Shown here: positions 17,795-28,907 of the stretch, in pieces
How positions within the stretch are numbered: position 1 is the stretch's first letter
Layout of the letters: every line of letters begins with the position of its first letter
From: Polystyrenella longa
Lineage (GTDB): Bacteria > Planctomycetota > Planctomycetia > Planctomycetales > Planctomycetaceae
Reading direction: 5' to 3'
Length of the DNA stretch: 64,000 bases
NCBI RefSeq assembly: GCF_007750395.1
Contig: NZ_CP036281.1
Span: forward strand, 2,689,001 to 2,753,000
Program-made: the position numbers and the translations under genes
Notes under the pieces: generated by a model
Seen by the model: only the letters and a program-made list of their open reading frames with translations
Database searches by the model: none
What the model was told of the DNA's origin: nothing

Positions 17795-18331
17795 GTGCGT
17801 GCGGACAATATTTCTGAGCATTTAGACGTCCAGATTCGTTGGCTCATTCGTCGAGACATGCCTCAAGTTCTCGACATCGAGCAAACGAGCTTTGAACAAT
17901 CTTGGACCGAGGAAGACTTTCTCTGCTCCCTTCGTCAACGCCACTGCATCGGCATGGTTGTAGAACTCAATGAAGAAATCATTGGGTTTATGATCTACGA
18001 GCTACACAAAGTCAGCCTTCGGGTGCTTAACTTTGCTGTTGCCGAGCCATATCGTCGACATGGGATCGGCATTCAGATGATTCAAAAACTGATCGACAAG
18101 TTGTCTCAACAGCGTCGCAGTGAAATTGATCTGACAGTTCGAGAAACAAATCTGTCGGCCCAATTATTTTATCAGTCACAGGGATTCAAGGCTGTTAACG
18201 TATTGCGGGGCCATTACCCCGATACGGATGAAGACGCCTACCTGTTGCGATATCAACTACTGGACGTTCCCGATTGGTTGCCCTTTGAAGGGGTTCGCAA
18301 TCGGCTTACCGCCTATAAAGATGCCGCTTGA
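17795..18331 (+). CDS. rimI: GNAT N-acetyltransferase, RimI-like (ribosomal protein S18 alanine acetyltransferase)
   Basis: 178 residues from a GTG at 17795, which is set by a near-perfect AAGGAGG six bases upstream. GNAT fold: RWLIRRDMPQVLDIEQTSF at the start, as in RimI; the acetyl-CoA loop YRRHGIGIQMIQKLI; EIDLTVRETNLSAQLFYQSQ; GFKAVNVLRGHYPDTDEDAY, matching RimI's YY/N..EDA ending. RimI acetylates the N-terminal alanine of S18. Closely related GNATs are hard to separate, so the substrate is inferred. A strong terminator follows. Confidence 0.82.
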   Translation: MRADNISEHLDVQIRWLIRRDMPQVLDIEQTSFEQSWTEEDFLCSLRQRHCIGMVVELNEEIIGFMIYELHKVSLRVLNFAVAEPYRRHGIGIQMIQKLIDKLSQQRRSEIDLTVRETNLSAQLFYQSQGFKAVNVLRGHYPDTDEDAYLLRYQLLDVPDWLPFEGVRNRLTAYKDAA

Positions 18332-18374
18332 AGGCGTAGTCGTGGTCTTAAGCGACACTACCACAATTGAATTC

Positions 18375-18404
18375 AAAAAAGGGACTCTCCGGAGTCCCTT
18401 TTTT
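18375..18404 (+). terminator. Intrinsic terminator after rimI
   Basis: GGGACTC/GAGTCCC stem with a four-base loop (18381-18398), followed by six Ts and preceded by six As. Confidence 0.9.
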
Positions 18405-18486
18405 AATTGGTCTGATCACTTCTTGTTGCTAAAGTAGCCTCTGTTGAATTTTTTGCAGGTCCGACTTTGTACACAGGATATGATCG

Positions 18487-18699
18487 ATGGAATGCCCCAA
18501 TTGCGGCGAACAAATCACCGCTATTCACACCGGAAAAAGTGTCTATTTCAAGTATTTCCGGGGGAAAATGACGACGTGGGAGTCGCTCTTTCAGCAGGCC
18601 GCTGATTTCGCGACCCAGCAGGGAGAGGGTAATGTTATCTCGATTTCACATTCTGAGGATCATAAGGATGGCGTTATTACCGTCTGGTACTGGGGGTAA
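18487..18699 (+). CDS. Small CPNC-motif protein, hypothetical
   Basis: 70 residues. It opens with a single zinc-knuckle half (MECPNCGEQITAI); no second CxxC is seen, so a full zinc ribbon would need dimerisation. The rest is soluble with QQAADFATQQGEGNVISIS and ends VITVWYWG. AGGA about 8 bases before the ATG supports the start. Followed after 3 bp by a possible 47-residue frame and then a small membrane protein, so these may be one transcript. Function unknown. Confidence 0.6.
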   Translation: MECPNCGEQITAIHTGKSVYFKYFRGKMTTWESLFQQAADFATQQGEGNVISISHSEDHKDGVITVWYWG

Positions 18700-18702
18700 T
18701 TC

Positions 18703-18846
18703 GTGAACTCGAGCGAAATGAATGATCGTTTGTCGGATGGCAACCCCTTGGATGATGAATCATCGATAGATCATGTATCACCGGAAGGTTCCCCAGAACA
18801 GGAGTTGAAGCCTGGCAGGAGAGATCATGCTACTCGAGAAGCTTAG
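18703..18846 (+). CDS. Possible 47-residue acidic peptide
   Basis: GTG-initiated frame, very polar (NDRLSDGNPLDDESSIDHVS), starting 3 bp after the previous stop and ending 27 bp before the next gene. The only support is its tight spacing between two plausible genes; it has no recognisable domain. Low certainty. Confidence 0.25.
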   Translation: MNSSEMNDRLSDGNPLDDESSIDHVSPEGSPEQELKPGRRDHATREA

Positions 18847-18873
18847 AACATCGTTTCAGACACAATTACGGGC

Positions 18874-19092
18874 GTGAATGTCCGGAAAAGTGATAATGTA
18901 TTTCAGGCGAAGGTCATTGTCGTCTGTGTATTTCTGGGATGCGCTATTGGGGCGATTATTGGCGAGAAAATAGACATTCTGATGTGCTCTCTGGCGGGAG
19001 GATTTCTAGGTATGGTTGTTGGTCTTTTCGGAAGTGGTTTTTACCTGATGGTCTCTCGGGCACGGAAACACTTGCGTGGGGACCACAATTAG
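18874..19092 (+). CDS. Small two-helix membrane protein, hypothetical
   Basis: 72 residues from a GTG at 18874. Two hydrophobic segments (VIVVCVFLGCAIGAIIG and LAGGFLGMVVGLFGSGFYLM) with glycine spacing that resembles glycine-zipper proteins, and a basic tail (SRARKHLRGDHN). Likely inner-membrane. Unrecognised. It lies about 400 bp before rpsA and is probably not co-transcribed with it. Confidence 0.45.
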   Translation: MNVRKSDNVFQAKVIVVCVFLGCAIGAIIGEKIDILMCSLAGGFLGMVVGLFGSGFYLMVSRARKHLRGDHN

Positions 19093-19500
19093 GCCAAAAT
19101 CCCTGTTAATTACGGGTTAAAATCGAGATTCAGGCTGTTTTTGAAGGTCTATCGCTGGCAGTAGAATTGCTGTTTCTGCTATATTTCGCCCTTCGACTGG
19201 TGCCGTTTAGCTGCGATCTGTTTCGCACAGGTAACTGGTCCTGAACCCTTAACACCTGATTCTACTCCGCTTCACCTCTTTTCGAGCTCCTGTCCCTTCC
19301 CGTTGTAAGCCAGCTTTGATTGGTCCTCGGTGAACGTTTCTGGCAGCCTTGTTGCAAGCAGTTGAGTAGAAGTTTGGGAAGAACGCTCCAGGCTACGTGA
19401 GCCAAAATGCCGTACCTGTTGAGCCAGTCCTCTTTTTGCTGGAAGTTCTCCTGAGTATTCCATCAGGTTGTCATTAATTGACAGACTGGAATTTTTTAGA
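19093..19500. other. Leader region of rpsA, no gene seen
   Basis: About 400 bp holding the rpsA promoter and leader. I see no clear riboswitch or S1-autoregulatory fold. Confidence 0.4.
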
Positions 19501-21471
<1,971 letters not shown>

Positions 21472-21516
21472 TCATTCTTAACCGTCACCTTGGTGGCGGA
21501 GGAATAATCATAAACG

Positions 21517-21554
21517 CAGCCTGCTTTCAGAAATGAAGGCAGGCTGTTTTTTTT
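21517..21554 (+). terminator. Intrinsic terminator after rpsA
   Basis: CAGCCTGCTTTC/GAAGGCAGGCTG stem (12 pairs, one G-U), 6-base loop, followed by eight Ts. Confidence 0.9.
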
Positions 21555-21760
21555 ATACTGACTTAAAACCAGACGATCGCTCTCTTTGCCAATCGACTTA
21601 CCCAAGATTGCTTCAATCCTCTTCGGTGACTTGAATAGACTTTACAAACCGTCCCCATGTAGCTGATTCAAGGTTCTCAAGAGCATTCCATTAACATTAA
21701 CCAGTGCATTGCATTAAATCGTAGCCGGTTTTGATGGCGCAATATCACGGTGTCTTGAAG

Positions 21761-21900
21761 AACTGCCGTACTTAATCCGTCACGGAGAACTGATCTTAGT
21801 TCTATAACCCATTCCAGATAAACGTAGCGTATTCTGGCGGAGCAGCCTGCTGTTTTAAAGGCTTTGAGCCGCCACACTTATTCTGGACAGGATCTAGAAC
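21761..21900 (+). ncRNA. Candidate structured element, copy A
   Basis: Shares with 55155-55314 an ACGGAGA-led hairpin (AGAACT/AGTTCT, 21786-21803), TTTTAAAGG-CTTT, and a terminal block ACTTAT-TGGACA-GATCTAGAA. The terminal hairpin (21880-21893, GGAC loop) keeps its pairs despite base changes, including a U-G pair only on this strand. It lies between the rpsA terminator and the end of the PAP2 gene. Could be an RNA or a decayed repeat; tentative. Confidence 0.3.
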
Positions 21901-23186
21901 CGTGTATCGAACATGATTCCTGAGCTACCTTGCACCGGATCGATGTAGGGGTAGTAAGTCACGTTTTCGTACTGGTCAAGATGCCGCGCTGCAATGGTTT
22001 TACCGATGACACATCCGAGTGCAGCGCCGAAGAGGACATCGGAGAGATCGTGGTCGCGTTCGTCAAGACGGCTCCACCCGATCAATCCGGCAACGGCGTA
22101 AGCGGGAGCTCCTGCTTTCCAGCCATAGTATTCTTCCACCACGGAGGCCATCGCAAAGCTGCTGGCGGTGTGGTAGCTCGGGAAGCCATATTGGCCATCA
22201 TTCCAGTCGTTACTGGGGCGGTCCGTATTGGCTACCCCCTTCACGGCCAAAGTGGTCAGGCTTGTGACGGTATAGGCACTAATAAGAGCTTTACTGAAGT
22301 CATGAAGTTCCGCATCTTCCTGATAGAGACTCCATCCGTAGATCCCAAACATTATCGGAATTTGAACCTGAGGTTCTCCTAGTTTTCCGAGGAATTCGGA
22401 GCCTCGTCCCCAGCGTTTGGGATGTCGCGCTGTATTTTCTCGTACTTCTCCGTCGACGTCCTGACGAATTGCGATCGCCCCACCAAGGGCAATACCAAGC
22501 ACGATCAGGTTATCCCGGTTTACAACGGCTTTTGCGTCATCCCACAGCATTGGAATGAAGTCGTGAGCGTCTTCTTTGAAGGAGAGGCAGTGATGGGAAC
22601 CGCAGGGACTGGAATAGGGTTGTGTGAAGACTTGATCCGGGTCATGCAGGTAGTTGTCTGCTGAACTTTCTGATTGCGAATACGCACTCTCTGTAAAAAC
22701 ATACTCAGCCGCTGTGGGGGGGGCGGAGGCCAGGGAATGATATCCGGGGGCTTCAAATCCCGTCATTGGCGTATAACGGTCAGAAGCAGTGGCTACGCTT
22801 AAAGATTCAACAAGTGGATCGTCGTTTCCGTTTCCAAAGAGCTCTTCTACAGTCGTATAAGCACCGACGGGAGGTCGCTGATCAGTAGGATCGAAGTAAA
22901 CCGTGCTGACATTGTCTATTAGCGAAATCGGTCTTGAAGCTGGAGGAACATTTTGTGGTTCCAATCCCGAAGCGAGAGCCGATGCCAAATCTGATGGTTG
23001 CGACCAGATCCCGATGTCATTTGAAACGAAAGCGGTCCCTTCAAAAGCGGAATCGAAGGGTTCATCAGCCCAGCTTTGCGAGTTTATTCCAATAAGGTTG
23101 ACCAGGAAAGTTAGTCCGAGAAGTACCCGCCACGCACCAGTGTGGCACGCTAGACCGGGTTTTCTCTCGCTGGTCGTCTGGAACAT
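21894..23186 (-). CDS. PAP2-superfamily membrane/exported phosphatase
   Basis: 430 residues. A signal peptide (WRVLLGLTFLVNLIGINSQS then WADE) leads into about 200 poorly conserved residues, then a PAP2 (type 2 phosphatidic-acid phosphatase) domain in the C-terminal half. The three catalytic motifs are present: KGVANTDRP, PSYHTASSFAMA and SRLDERDHDLSDVLFGAALG. It dephosphorylates lipid phosphates or similar esters outside the cytoplasm. The N-terminal extension is unusual for a bare PAP2 enzyme. Monocistronic. Confidence 0.85.
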   Translation of the reverse strand: MFQTTSERKPGLACHTGAWRVLLGLTFLVNLIGINSQSWADEPFDSAFEGTAFVSNDIGIWSQPSDLASALASGLEPQNVPPASRPISLIDNVSTVYFDPTDQRPPVGAYTTVEELFGNGNDDPLVESLSVATASDRYTPMTGFEAPGYHSLASAPPTAAEYVFTESAYSQSESSADNYLHDPDQVFTQPYSSPCGSHHCLSFKEDAHDFIPMLWDDAKAVVNRDNLIVLGIALGGAIAIRQDVDGEVRENTARHPKRWGRGSEFLGKLGEPQVQIPIMFGIYGWSLYQEDAELHDFSKALISAYTVTSLTTLAVKGVANTDRPSNDWNDGQYGFPSYHTASSFAMASVVEEYYGWKAGAPAYAVAGLIGWSRLDERDHDLSDVLFGAALGCVIGKTIAARHLDQYENVTYYPYIDPVQGSSGIMFDTRF

Positions 23187-23708
23187 AAAACGAAACTCTT
23201 GACTATTTTATCTGGAATCCGTGTTCGGAAACCTTGGAAATAGAAAGGTGGGAGTCTGCAAATAAACGGTTGTATTTGAAGGAACAAGGAGAGCTTAGTG
23301 TGTTAAGCATTCAGGCTGAGCAAATGGAAGATCATGGAGTCTACATGCACTGTCCCCGGTCTTATATCGTCTGATCGAATTCTGGTTGTGTAGAGAATCT
23401 GTATAGCCCAGGGGAAACACTCAAAAACGATTTTGCCGATATGTAAATTTCCCGATTTTTCGGAGGAGGTGTTTAAAGTAAGAAAGGGGGATGGATCGGT
23501 TGAAATCTCGTGGCGAGAAAGTTCTCATGAACGTACGAACTTGCGGACATCTCTTCTGATTAATCGATTTCGCCGCTTCGGTTTGTTTAAAAATCAGGAC
23601 TTTCAGGCGTTTTACCTCCATTCAACGTATGAATTACTGACAACAACCCCCTCCTCACGTCTATAAAACATGTTTCTGCTTCCAATTCTGGATTAGAAAG
23701 TCTGCACC
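23187..23708. other. Intergenic, no gene seen
   Basis: About 520 bp between the divergent PAP2 and MoxR genes. Short frames on both strands here show no family resemblance. Promoters for both genes are expected. Confidence 0.5.
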
Positions 23709-24650
23709 GTGTCTACCACGATTCAAAGTATGTTGGAGTCACTTGAGGCCGAGTTAGGGAAAATTCTCTTAGGGAAACCCGAACCAATTCGGCTGGTTTT
23801 GATTGCGATGCTCTCTGAAGGGCATGTTTTACTGGAGGATGTACCTGGGGTAGGCAAAACCTCGTTGGCGAAAGGGGTTGCGAAAATCTTCGACTGCGAT
23901 TTCAAGCGATTGCAGTTTACGCCCGATATGCTGCCCAGTGACATTCTGGGGTCGAGCGTGTTCCTCTCCAATACATCAGAATTCGAGTTCCGCAAAGGAC
24001 CGATCTTTACCAATGTGCTGTTGGCGGATGAAATTAATCGGACCACTCCGCGAACACAAAGTGCCCTGCTCGAAGCAATGGAAGAACATCAGGTTAGCGC
24101 CGAAGGGGTTACTTACAAATTAGAAAAACCGTTCTTTGTGATCGCGACTCAGAACCCGTTTGAGTCGGAAGGAACTTATCCTCTTCCCGAAAATCAATTG
24201 GACCGTTTCATTATCTGCACCGAGATCGGGTATCCCCAACGGGAAGTCGAGAAAAATGTACTGAAATCTCATCGGGCAGGTAGCTTGCTCGATGCTGATC
24301 TGCAATCAATTAGCACCGATTCCCTGCTGGAAATGCAGAGGCAGGTTCGCGAGGTTCAAGTCGATGATTCGATCTATGACTATTTGCTCGACATCGTTGA
24401 GGCGACACGAAATCATGAGCAATTACGAATGGGCGTCAGCACACGGGCTGCGTTAACCTTTTATCGGGCTGCGCAAAGTCTGGCCTTCATGGAAGGGCGA
24501 GATTACGTTATTCCCGATGATATTAAACAGTTGGCTATCCCCGTGCTGGCGCATCGGGTTGTCTGCCGCGGTTTCGTGCGCGAAGGCCAGCGGGATAAGG
24601 CTAAAGAAGTCATCCGCCAGATTCTCGAAAGCACCTCAACCCCTGCGTAG
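23709..24650 (+). CDS. MoxR-family AAA+ ATPase
   Basis: 313 residues from a GTG. Complete AAA_3 module: Walker A DVPGVGKTSLAKG, pore-loop region LQFTPDMLPSDILGSSVF, Walker B VLLADEINRTTPRTQSALLE, sensor 1 FFVIATQNPFESEGTYPLPE, arginine-rich QLDRFIICTEIGYP, sensor-2 segment VSTRAALTFYRAAQSLAF. MoxR ATPases act as chaperones for metal/cofactor insertion, usually with DUF58 and von Willebrand A partners. No such partner follows here: the next gene is a DsbD-N-like protein 340 bp away. Confidence 0.93.
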   Translation: MSTTIQSMLESLEAELGKILLGKPEPIRLVLIAMLSEGHVLLEDVPGVGKTSLAKGVAKIFDCDFKRLQFTPDMLPSDILGSSVFLSNTSEFEFRKGPIFTNVLLADEINRTTPRTQSALLEAMEEHQVSAEGVTYKLEKPFFVIATQNPFESEGTYPLPENQLDRFIICTEIGYPQREVEKNVLKSHRAGSLLDADLQSISTDSLLEMQRQVREVQVDDSIYDYLLDIVEATRNHEQLRMGVSTRAALTFYRAAQSLAFMEGRDYVIPDDIKQLAIPVLAHRVVCRGFVREGQRDKAKEVIRQILESTSTPA

Positions 24651-24990
24651 CTAACTTACGGGGCAGGATGGGTGGTTTTGTTCACTGGTCCGATGCCGGA
24701 CTGGACCCTCAGTTGGAGATGAATTAGAATCTCTTCTAGTGGGTTAACTGATTATGTGTTGTTTCCATTGGACCGTTGTGTCTGTGGATTCGAGCAAACT
24801 GCTCCCTGGCTGGTCGGAGCATTGAAACTTTGATGAGAATACGAATTGTTCTTTACTGGAGAACCTGTATTGAATAATCCGTCAGTCCCTCACCGTCTTC
24901 TGTTGAAGCAACTATGGAAAGTCGCAGTGAAGCCGCATCGGGATGGAGTCCCTCTTCGCTTTGCTACGGCCAGAACTAAAGGATGAATGC
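24651..24990. other. Intergenic, no gene seen
   Basis: About 340 bp between moxR and the DsbD-N-like gene. GGTCC and GGACC around 24688-24708 could pair weakly. Nothing else supported. Confidence 0.4.
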
Positions 24991-25533
24991 ATGTTTCGGA
25001 CCGCTACTCTGCTTGCTGTTACCCTCTTACTGACGACTCAGCTGATGACGAATACGGAGGGCTTGAATGCCGCTGAAAAAGCCAGCAAAAGAATCAAACC
25101 TCAAGTCTTCCTGGAATACAACAAGCTACCCGCCGGTGGCAAATGCCGAGTGATCATGGAAGTTCAGGTTGAAAAAGGCTGGCATATCAACGCGAATCCC
25201 GCAGAGCCTGACCTTCTGATTCCCACCACCTTTTCGATCAAGTCGGCGCAAGGGATCAAATTGACGGACGTCAAATATCCCAAACATCACGTAATCTCCA
25301 TTGAAGGCGTCGGTAAAGCGAACGTTTATGATGGAAAAATCAGAATTTCCGGAATTTTAAATGTTCCGTCTTCCGCCGCGGGTTCAGTTGATGAACTTCA
25401 ATTGGTTGTCAATTATCAGGCCTGCGATGATCGCAGCTGTGAACGACCGGATGTGGCGACGATCAAAGGGAAAATCCCAGTGGTTGCTTCTGCCAGCGAG
25501 CTAAAGAAAACCAACCCGGAATACTTTGATTAA
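24991..25533 (+). CDS. DsbD N-terminal-domain-like secreted protein
   Basis: 180 residues from the ATG at 24991, which has AAGGA 7 bases upstream; the open frame extends to 24943. A signal peptide (TATLLAVTLLLTTQLMTN) is followed by an immunoglobulin-like DsbD-N domain: GWHINANPAEPDLLIPT, IKLTDVKYPKHHVIS, YDGKIRISGIL, and NYQACDDRSCERPDVATI, whose C-x5-C pair matches the redox-active cysteines of DsbD-alpha. In DsbD this domain passes electrons to periplasmic partners. Here it lacks the membrane and thioredoxin domains, so it is a stand-alone version that needs another reductant. Confidence 0.8.
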   Translation: MFRTATLLAVTLLLTTQLMTNTEGLNAAEKASKRIKPQVFLEYNKLPAGGKCRVIMEVQVEKGWHINANPAEPDLLIPTTFSIKSAQGIKLTDVKYPKHHVISIEGVGKANVYDGKIRISGILNVPSSAAGSVDELQLVVNYQACDDRSCERPDVATIKGKIPVVASASELKKTNPEYFD

Positions 25534-25545
25534 GACAAGTTCAGT

Positions 25546-25624
25546 CTGTAAGTTGCTCATAATTAACAACTTACAGTGTTGAGTTGCGGAAAGTCCCGAA
25601 TGTCACAATTTCGGGGTCTTTCCG
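25546..25624 (+). terminator. Two hairpins after the DsbD-N-like gene
   Basis: CTGTAAGTTG/CAACTTACAG (25546-25576) is a perfect 10-bp stem. CGGAAAG.CCCGAA / TTCGGG..CTTTCCG (25587-25624) is a 13-pair stem with a small internal loop. No long T run follows either, so termination is likely but not certain. Confidence 0.5.
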
Positions 25625-25927
25625 ACTTTCATTCGAATTACAAGCTATCCTTGTGATAATCGAGATCACGAGCCCTACGGAATACGCGCCAACTTCGCTC
25701 TGGTTTTCACCACGTTAAAGATGTCTGGATAAAATACTTCGGTTTGACTTTTTTACCGTTACGCCGAAACCGCTGTTCAGAAAGATGACGTTCGCCTCTG
25801 ACTTATTAGTTTAAGCGCAAAACGAGTCGTCTCCTGGCAGGGATTTTGCGATTACCGTCCTACGTTTGCCACTTTCGTGTTGCGCTCAGAAAATCTCCCC
25901 ACTCTAACAATTATTGGAATCACAAAG
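25625..25927. other. Leader region of pyk, no gene seen
   Basis: About 300 bp. No riboswitch or clear promoter boxes recognised. Confidence 0.4.
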
Positions 25928-27442
25928 ATGGAAGCTTCCGTCGACAATTCTGCCAGCACTAATCCAGGTTCTGTTGTGCATGAACGAAAAGAATATCTGG
26001 AATCGGTACTCGCCAAAACGAAAATTATTGCGACGGTAGGTCCGGCCTCGGAGTCTGTCGAACAGATTCGGGAATTGGTTCAGGCAGGAGCGGACCTGTT
26101 TCGTCTCAACTTCGCACATGGTACCCACGAATGGCTTGAGGGTATTCTGAAAAACATCCGCAAAGTATCCAAGGAATTGGGACGTCCGATTGCTGTTCTC
26201 GGCGATTTGAGCGGTCCTAAAATTCGTCTCGGCGTATTACCTGAAGAAGGTTTCTGTTGTCAGGCGGGCGGGCGTTTTGAATTCATCCGTAATCCGGACC
26301 CCAACGATCCCACACGACTGACTTGTACTTACGAATCATTGATTGACGACCTGCAACCAGGCGATCCTGTAATTCTGGCCGACGGCACGGTTCATATGCG
26401 TGTCGTTGAGAAACCTGAAGGTCAGGACAAAGTTGTCTGCATCGTAGAGCAGGCAGGATGTATTCGCAGTCGACAGGGAATTAACTTACCGGGAGCGAAA
26501 CTCAGTACACCTTGTCTGACCGATAAAGACCGGGAAGACCTGACTTGGGCTTTGAATAACCGCCTTGATTTCATCGGTCTCAGCTTTGTTCGCGAGGCAA
26601 ACGACATCGACATGCTGAAGCAGGCGATTGAGGATCACAATCCAGAGTATCGCCCTTCCATCGTCGCCAAAATTGAAAAAACCGAAGCGATTGATGATCT
26701 TGATGGCATTCTCGATCGAACCGACGCCGTGATGGTGGCTCGTGGTGACTTGGGTGTCGAAGCTGATATCGCCATTGTACCACTGTTGCAAAAAGACATT
26801 ATTCGCCGCTGTAACCAACGACGTATTCCCGTGATTACTGCCACACAAATGCTGGACAGCATGCACACCAGCGAATTGCCAACTCGAGCTGAAGCGAGCG
26901 ACGTGGCGAATGCGGTTCTTGATGGAACTGACGCTGTCATGCTTTCCGGTGAAAGTGCGATCGGCCAGAACCCACGCAAAGCGGTTTCTACAATGAGCCG
27001 TATCTGCCACGAAGCGGAGCAGTTTATTAAAGCTCATGCTGCGGACGAAGTTTCTCATCCGTCCTCTTCAAAAGCGACCTTGATCACGGAAGCCGTTACT
27101 TTAGGCGCCTTTATGGCAGCGGAAAAACTCAACGTGGAAATGATCGCGGTGGCAACCCACTCTGGTCGTACTGCGATGGCTCTTTCTAAACAGCGAAGCC
27201 AAGTGCCGATCGTGGCATTAACAGACAACTATCACACTGCTCAAAAGATGTGCCTCTACTGGGGCGTCATTCCCCTTTACACACAAGTTGTCGGCAAAAC
27301 GCCCGAGCGACTCCTGCAGTATGTTCTCGATTGGAGTACCGATCACAACCTGCTGAAATCGGGTGACCGCGTGATCGTCTTGGGATCAACCGCTTGGACC
27401 GAACCTGGTCAGAACATGATGCAGGTACACGCGGTGAAGTAG
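25928..27442 (+). CDS. pyk: Pyruvate kinase
   Basis: 504 residues from the ATG at 25928 (MEASVDNS). Glycolytic enzyme: phosphoenolpyruvate + ADP to pyruvate + ATP in the cytoplasm. Hallmarks in order: TKIIATVGPASESVEQI, LFRLNFAHGTHE, VLGDLSGPKIRLG, the B-domain lid (about 100-195), IVAKIEKTEAIDDLD, DAVMVARGDLGVE, the ATQMLDSM segment, DAVMLSGESAIGQNPRKAV, and a C-terminal allosteric domain (about 375-504). Length is normal. A strong terminator follows before the next gene. Confidence 0.97.
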   Translation: MEASVDNSASTNPGSVVHERKEYLESVLAKTKIIATVGPASESVEQIRELVQAGADLFRLNFAHGTHEWLEGILKNIRKVSKELGRPIAVLGDLSGPKIRLGVLPEEGFCCQAGGRFEFIRNPDPNDPTRLTCTYESLIDDLQPGDPVILADGTVHMRVVEKPEGQDKVVCIVEQAGCIRSRQGINLPGAKLSTPCLTDKDREDLTWALNNRLDFIGLSFVREANDIDMLKQAIEDHNPEYRPSIVAKIEKTEAIDDLDGILDRTDAVMVARGDLGVEADIAIVPLLQKDIIRRCNQRRIPVITATQMLDSMHTSELPTRAEASDVANAVLDGTDAVMLSGESAIGQNPRKAVSTMSRICHEAEQFIKAHAADEVSHPSSSKATLITEAVTLGAFMAAEKLNVEMIAVATHSGRTAMALSKQRSQVPIVALTDNYHTAQKMCLYWGVIPLYTQVVGKTPERLLQYVLDWSTDHNLLKSGDRVIVLGSTAWTEPGQNMMQVHAVK

Positions 27443-27482
27443 AGCTGCCGCACTGGATTGTTTATAAAAGAGAATTGTTTAT

Positions 27483-27523
27483 AAAAGGGACCCGTTGTGA
27501 GTATCGCAACGGGTCCCTTTTTT
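27483..27523 (+). terminator. Intrinsic terminator after pyk
   Basis: Perfect 11-bp stem GGGACCCGTTG/CAACGGGTCCC with a 9-base loop, followed by six Ts. The downstream oxidase therefore probably has its own promoter or relies on readthrough. Confidence 0.92.
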
Positions 27524-27555
27524 ATCATGTCCATCACTGCTACGGAGAAGGCTCT

Positions 27556-28689
27556 ATGCCACGTCCGATATTCGACTGTGCTGTAATCGGACTAGGTGGC
27601 GTCGGAAGTGCCGCCGCTTATCATCTTGCGCGGCGTGGAGTGAATGTACTCGGGTTGGAACAGTTTACTCCAGCTCATGATTTGGGTAGTTCTCATGGTG
27701 AAACTCGCATTATCCGGCAGGCCTATTTTGAACATCCCAATTACGTCCCGTTGATTCTCAGGGCGTATGAGTTGTTCAAGGAGCTGGAGGAGACGTCAGG
27801 AAAACAATTGCTGCAGCAATGTGGATTGCTTCTTGCCGGTCCACCGGAAGGAGAAACGATACAAGGGGCACGATTGGCTCAGCATTTACATCAAATTCCA
27901 TTGGAGTCTGTGCGTGCGGCCGATTGGGAAGATCGCTTTCCCGGGTTTCGCATCCCCAATGGATTCGATGTTGTCTTCGAACCGGTCGCGGGTTTTCTTC
28001 ATGTCGAAGAGACAGTGCGGACACATCTTGATGAAGCACAAAAAGCGGGAGCTGATCTCCGTTTCAATATTGAAGTTATAAACTGGCGTAAAGAAGGTGA
28101 TCAGTTCGTCATTACCACCGAATTCGAAGAATTCATCGCACACAAGCTCATCGTCACTGCGGGGGCCTGGACGAGTGAATTGTTGAATTCACTCAACGTT
28201 CCATTGCAGGTGCGTCGTGTCGTGCTCTGTTGGAACAAGGTTCAATCGGATTGCTACAATCTGTCTCAGGGAGGGAGCTGTTTCTTCATGGAAACAGCTC
28301 TGGGTGAGTTTTATGGTTTTCCGTCGCTCGATGGCCAAAAGCTGAAACTGGCAGAGCATGGCGGAGGACTCGACATCGCAAATCCTGACGAGTTAATTCG
28401 TACGAAGTTGGCTGGCGATGGTGATCGAGTGGCTCAATTCATTGAGAGCTTCATGCCGCAGCTCAAGCCTCAGTCGGAGCGGCAAGCCGTTTGTATGTAT
28501 ACATTATCGCCCGATCATCATTTTCTGGTCGACGAACACCCCGATATTACTGGAATCTATCTAGGTGCCGGCTTTTCAGGTCACGGGTTCAAGTTTACTT
28601 CCGTCTTAGGGGAAATTCTCGCTGATCTGGGAAGTGAAGGACGGACGGAGCATCCGATCGACTTTCTGCGGTTGTCCCGCTTCGAGTGA
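27556..28689 (+). CDS. Sarcosine/N-methyl-L-tryptophan oxidase-like FAD enzyme
   Basis: 377 residues from the ATG at 27556, preceded by GGAGAAGG. Monomeric sarcosine oxidase/MTOX family: CAVIGLGGVGSAAAYHLARR for FAD, a LGSSHGETRIIRQAYFEHP segment typical of the family, KLIVTAGAWTSELL, and CMYTLSPDHHFLVDEHP, which holds the cysteine that carries covalent FAD in MSOX. It oxidatively demethylates N-methyl amino acids to yield formaldehyde and H2O2. The exact substrate is not known. Monocistronic. Confidence 0.9.
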   Translation: MPRPIFDCAVIGLGGVGSAAAYHLARRGVNVLGLEQFTPAHDLGSSHGETRIIRQAYFEHPNYVPLILRAYELFKELEETSGKQLLQQCGLLLAGPPEGETIQGARLAQHLHQIPLESVRAADWEDRFPGFRIPNGFDVVFEPVAGFLHVEETVRTHLDEAQKAGADLRFNIEVINWRKEGDQFVITTEFEEFIAHKLIVTAGAWTSELLNSLNVPLQVRRVVLCWNKVQSDCYNLSQGGSCFFMETALGEFYGFPSLDGQKLKLAEHGGGLDIANPDELIRTKLAGDGDRVAQFIESFMPQLKPQSERQAVCMYTLSPDHHFLVDEHPDITGIYLGAGFSGHGFKFTSVLGEILADLGSEGRTEHPIDFLRLSRFE

Positions 28690-28907
28690 GATCAACCTGT
28701 TGAACTTCTGGGGACTCTGTTGTTGTTCGGACGGCTAAACCATTGATGGAGACCGTTTTTCTCTTTTGATACATTCGTTGAGGTATAAGTTAGGGCTAGT
28801 CACCTTATCGACAAACGGACTATGATATAGTGATCTGGGCCCGTTTTCGCTTTCCTGTTTGTCTTCATACGGGAAGGCTCCGGTGTAAATTAAATAGGAA
28901 AGATAAG

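Noticed and set aside
21761-21900. 6S RNA, SRP RNA or RNase P RNA
   Set aside because: Length, lack of a long closing stem and absence of the conserved motifs of these RNAs do not fit.
27394-27555. N-terminal extension of the sarcosine-oxidase-like gene into pyk
   Set aside because: It would run through the pyk end and its terminator; the ATG at 27556 has a good ribosome site and matches the family start.
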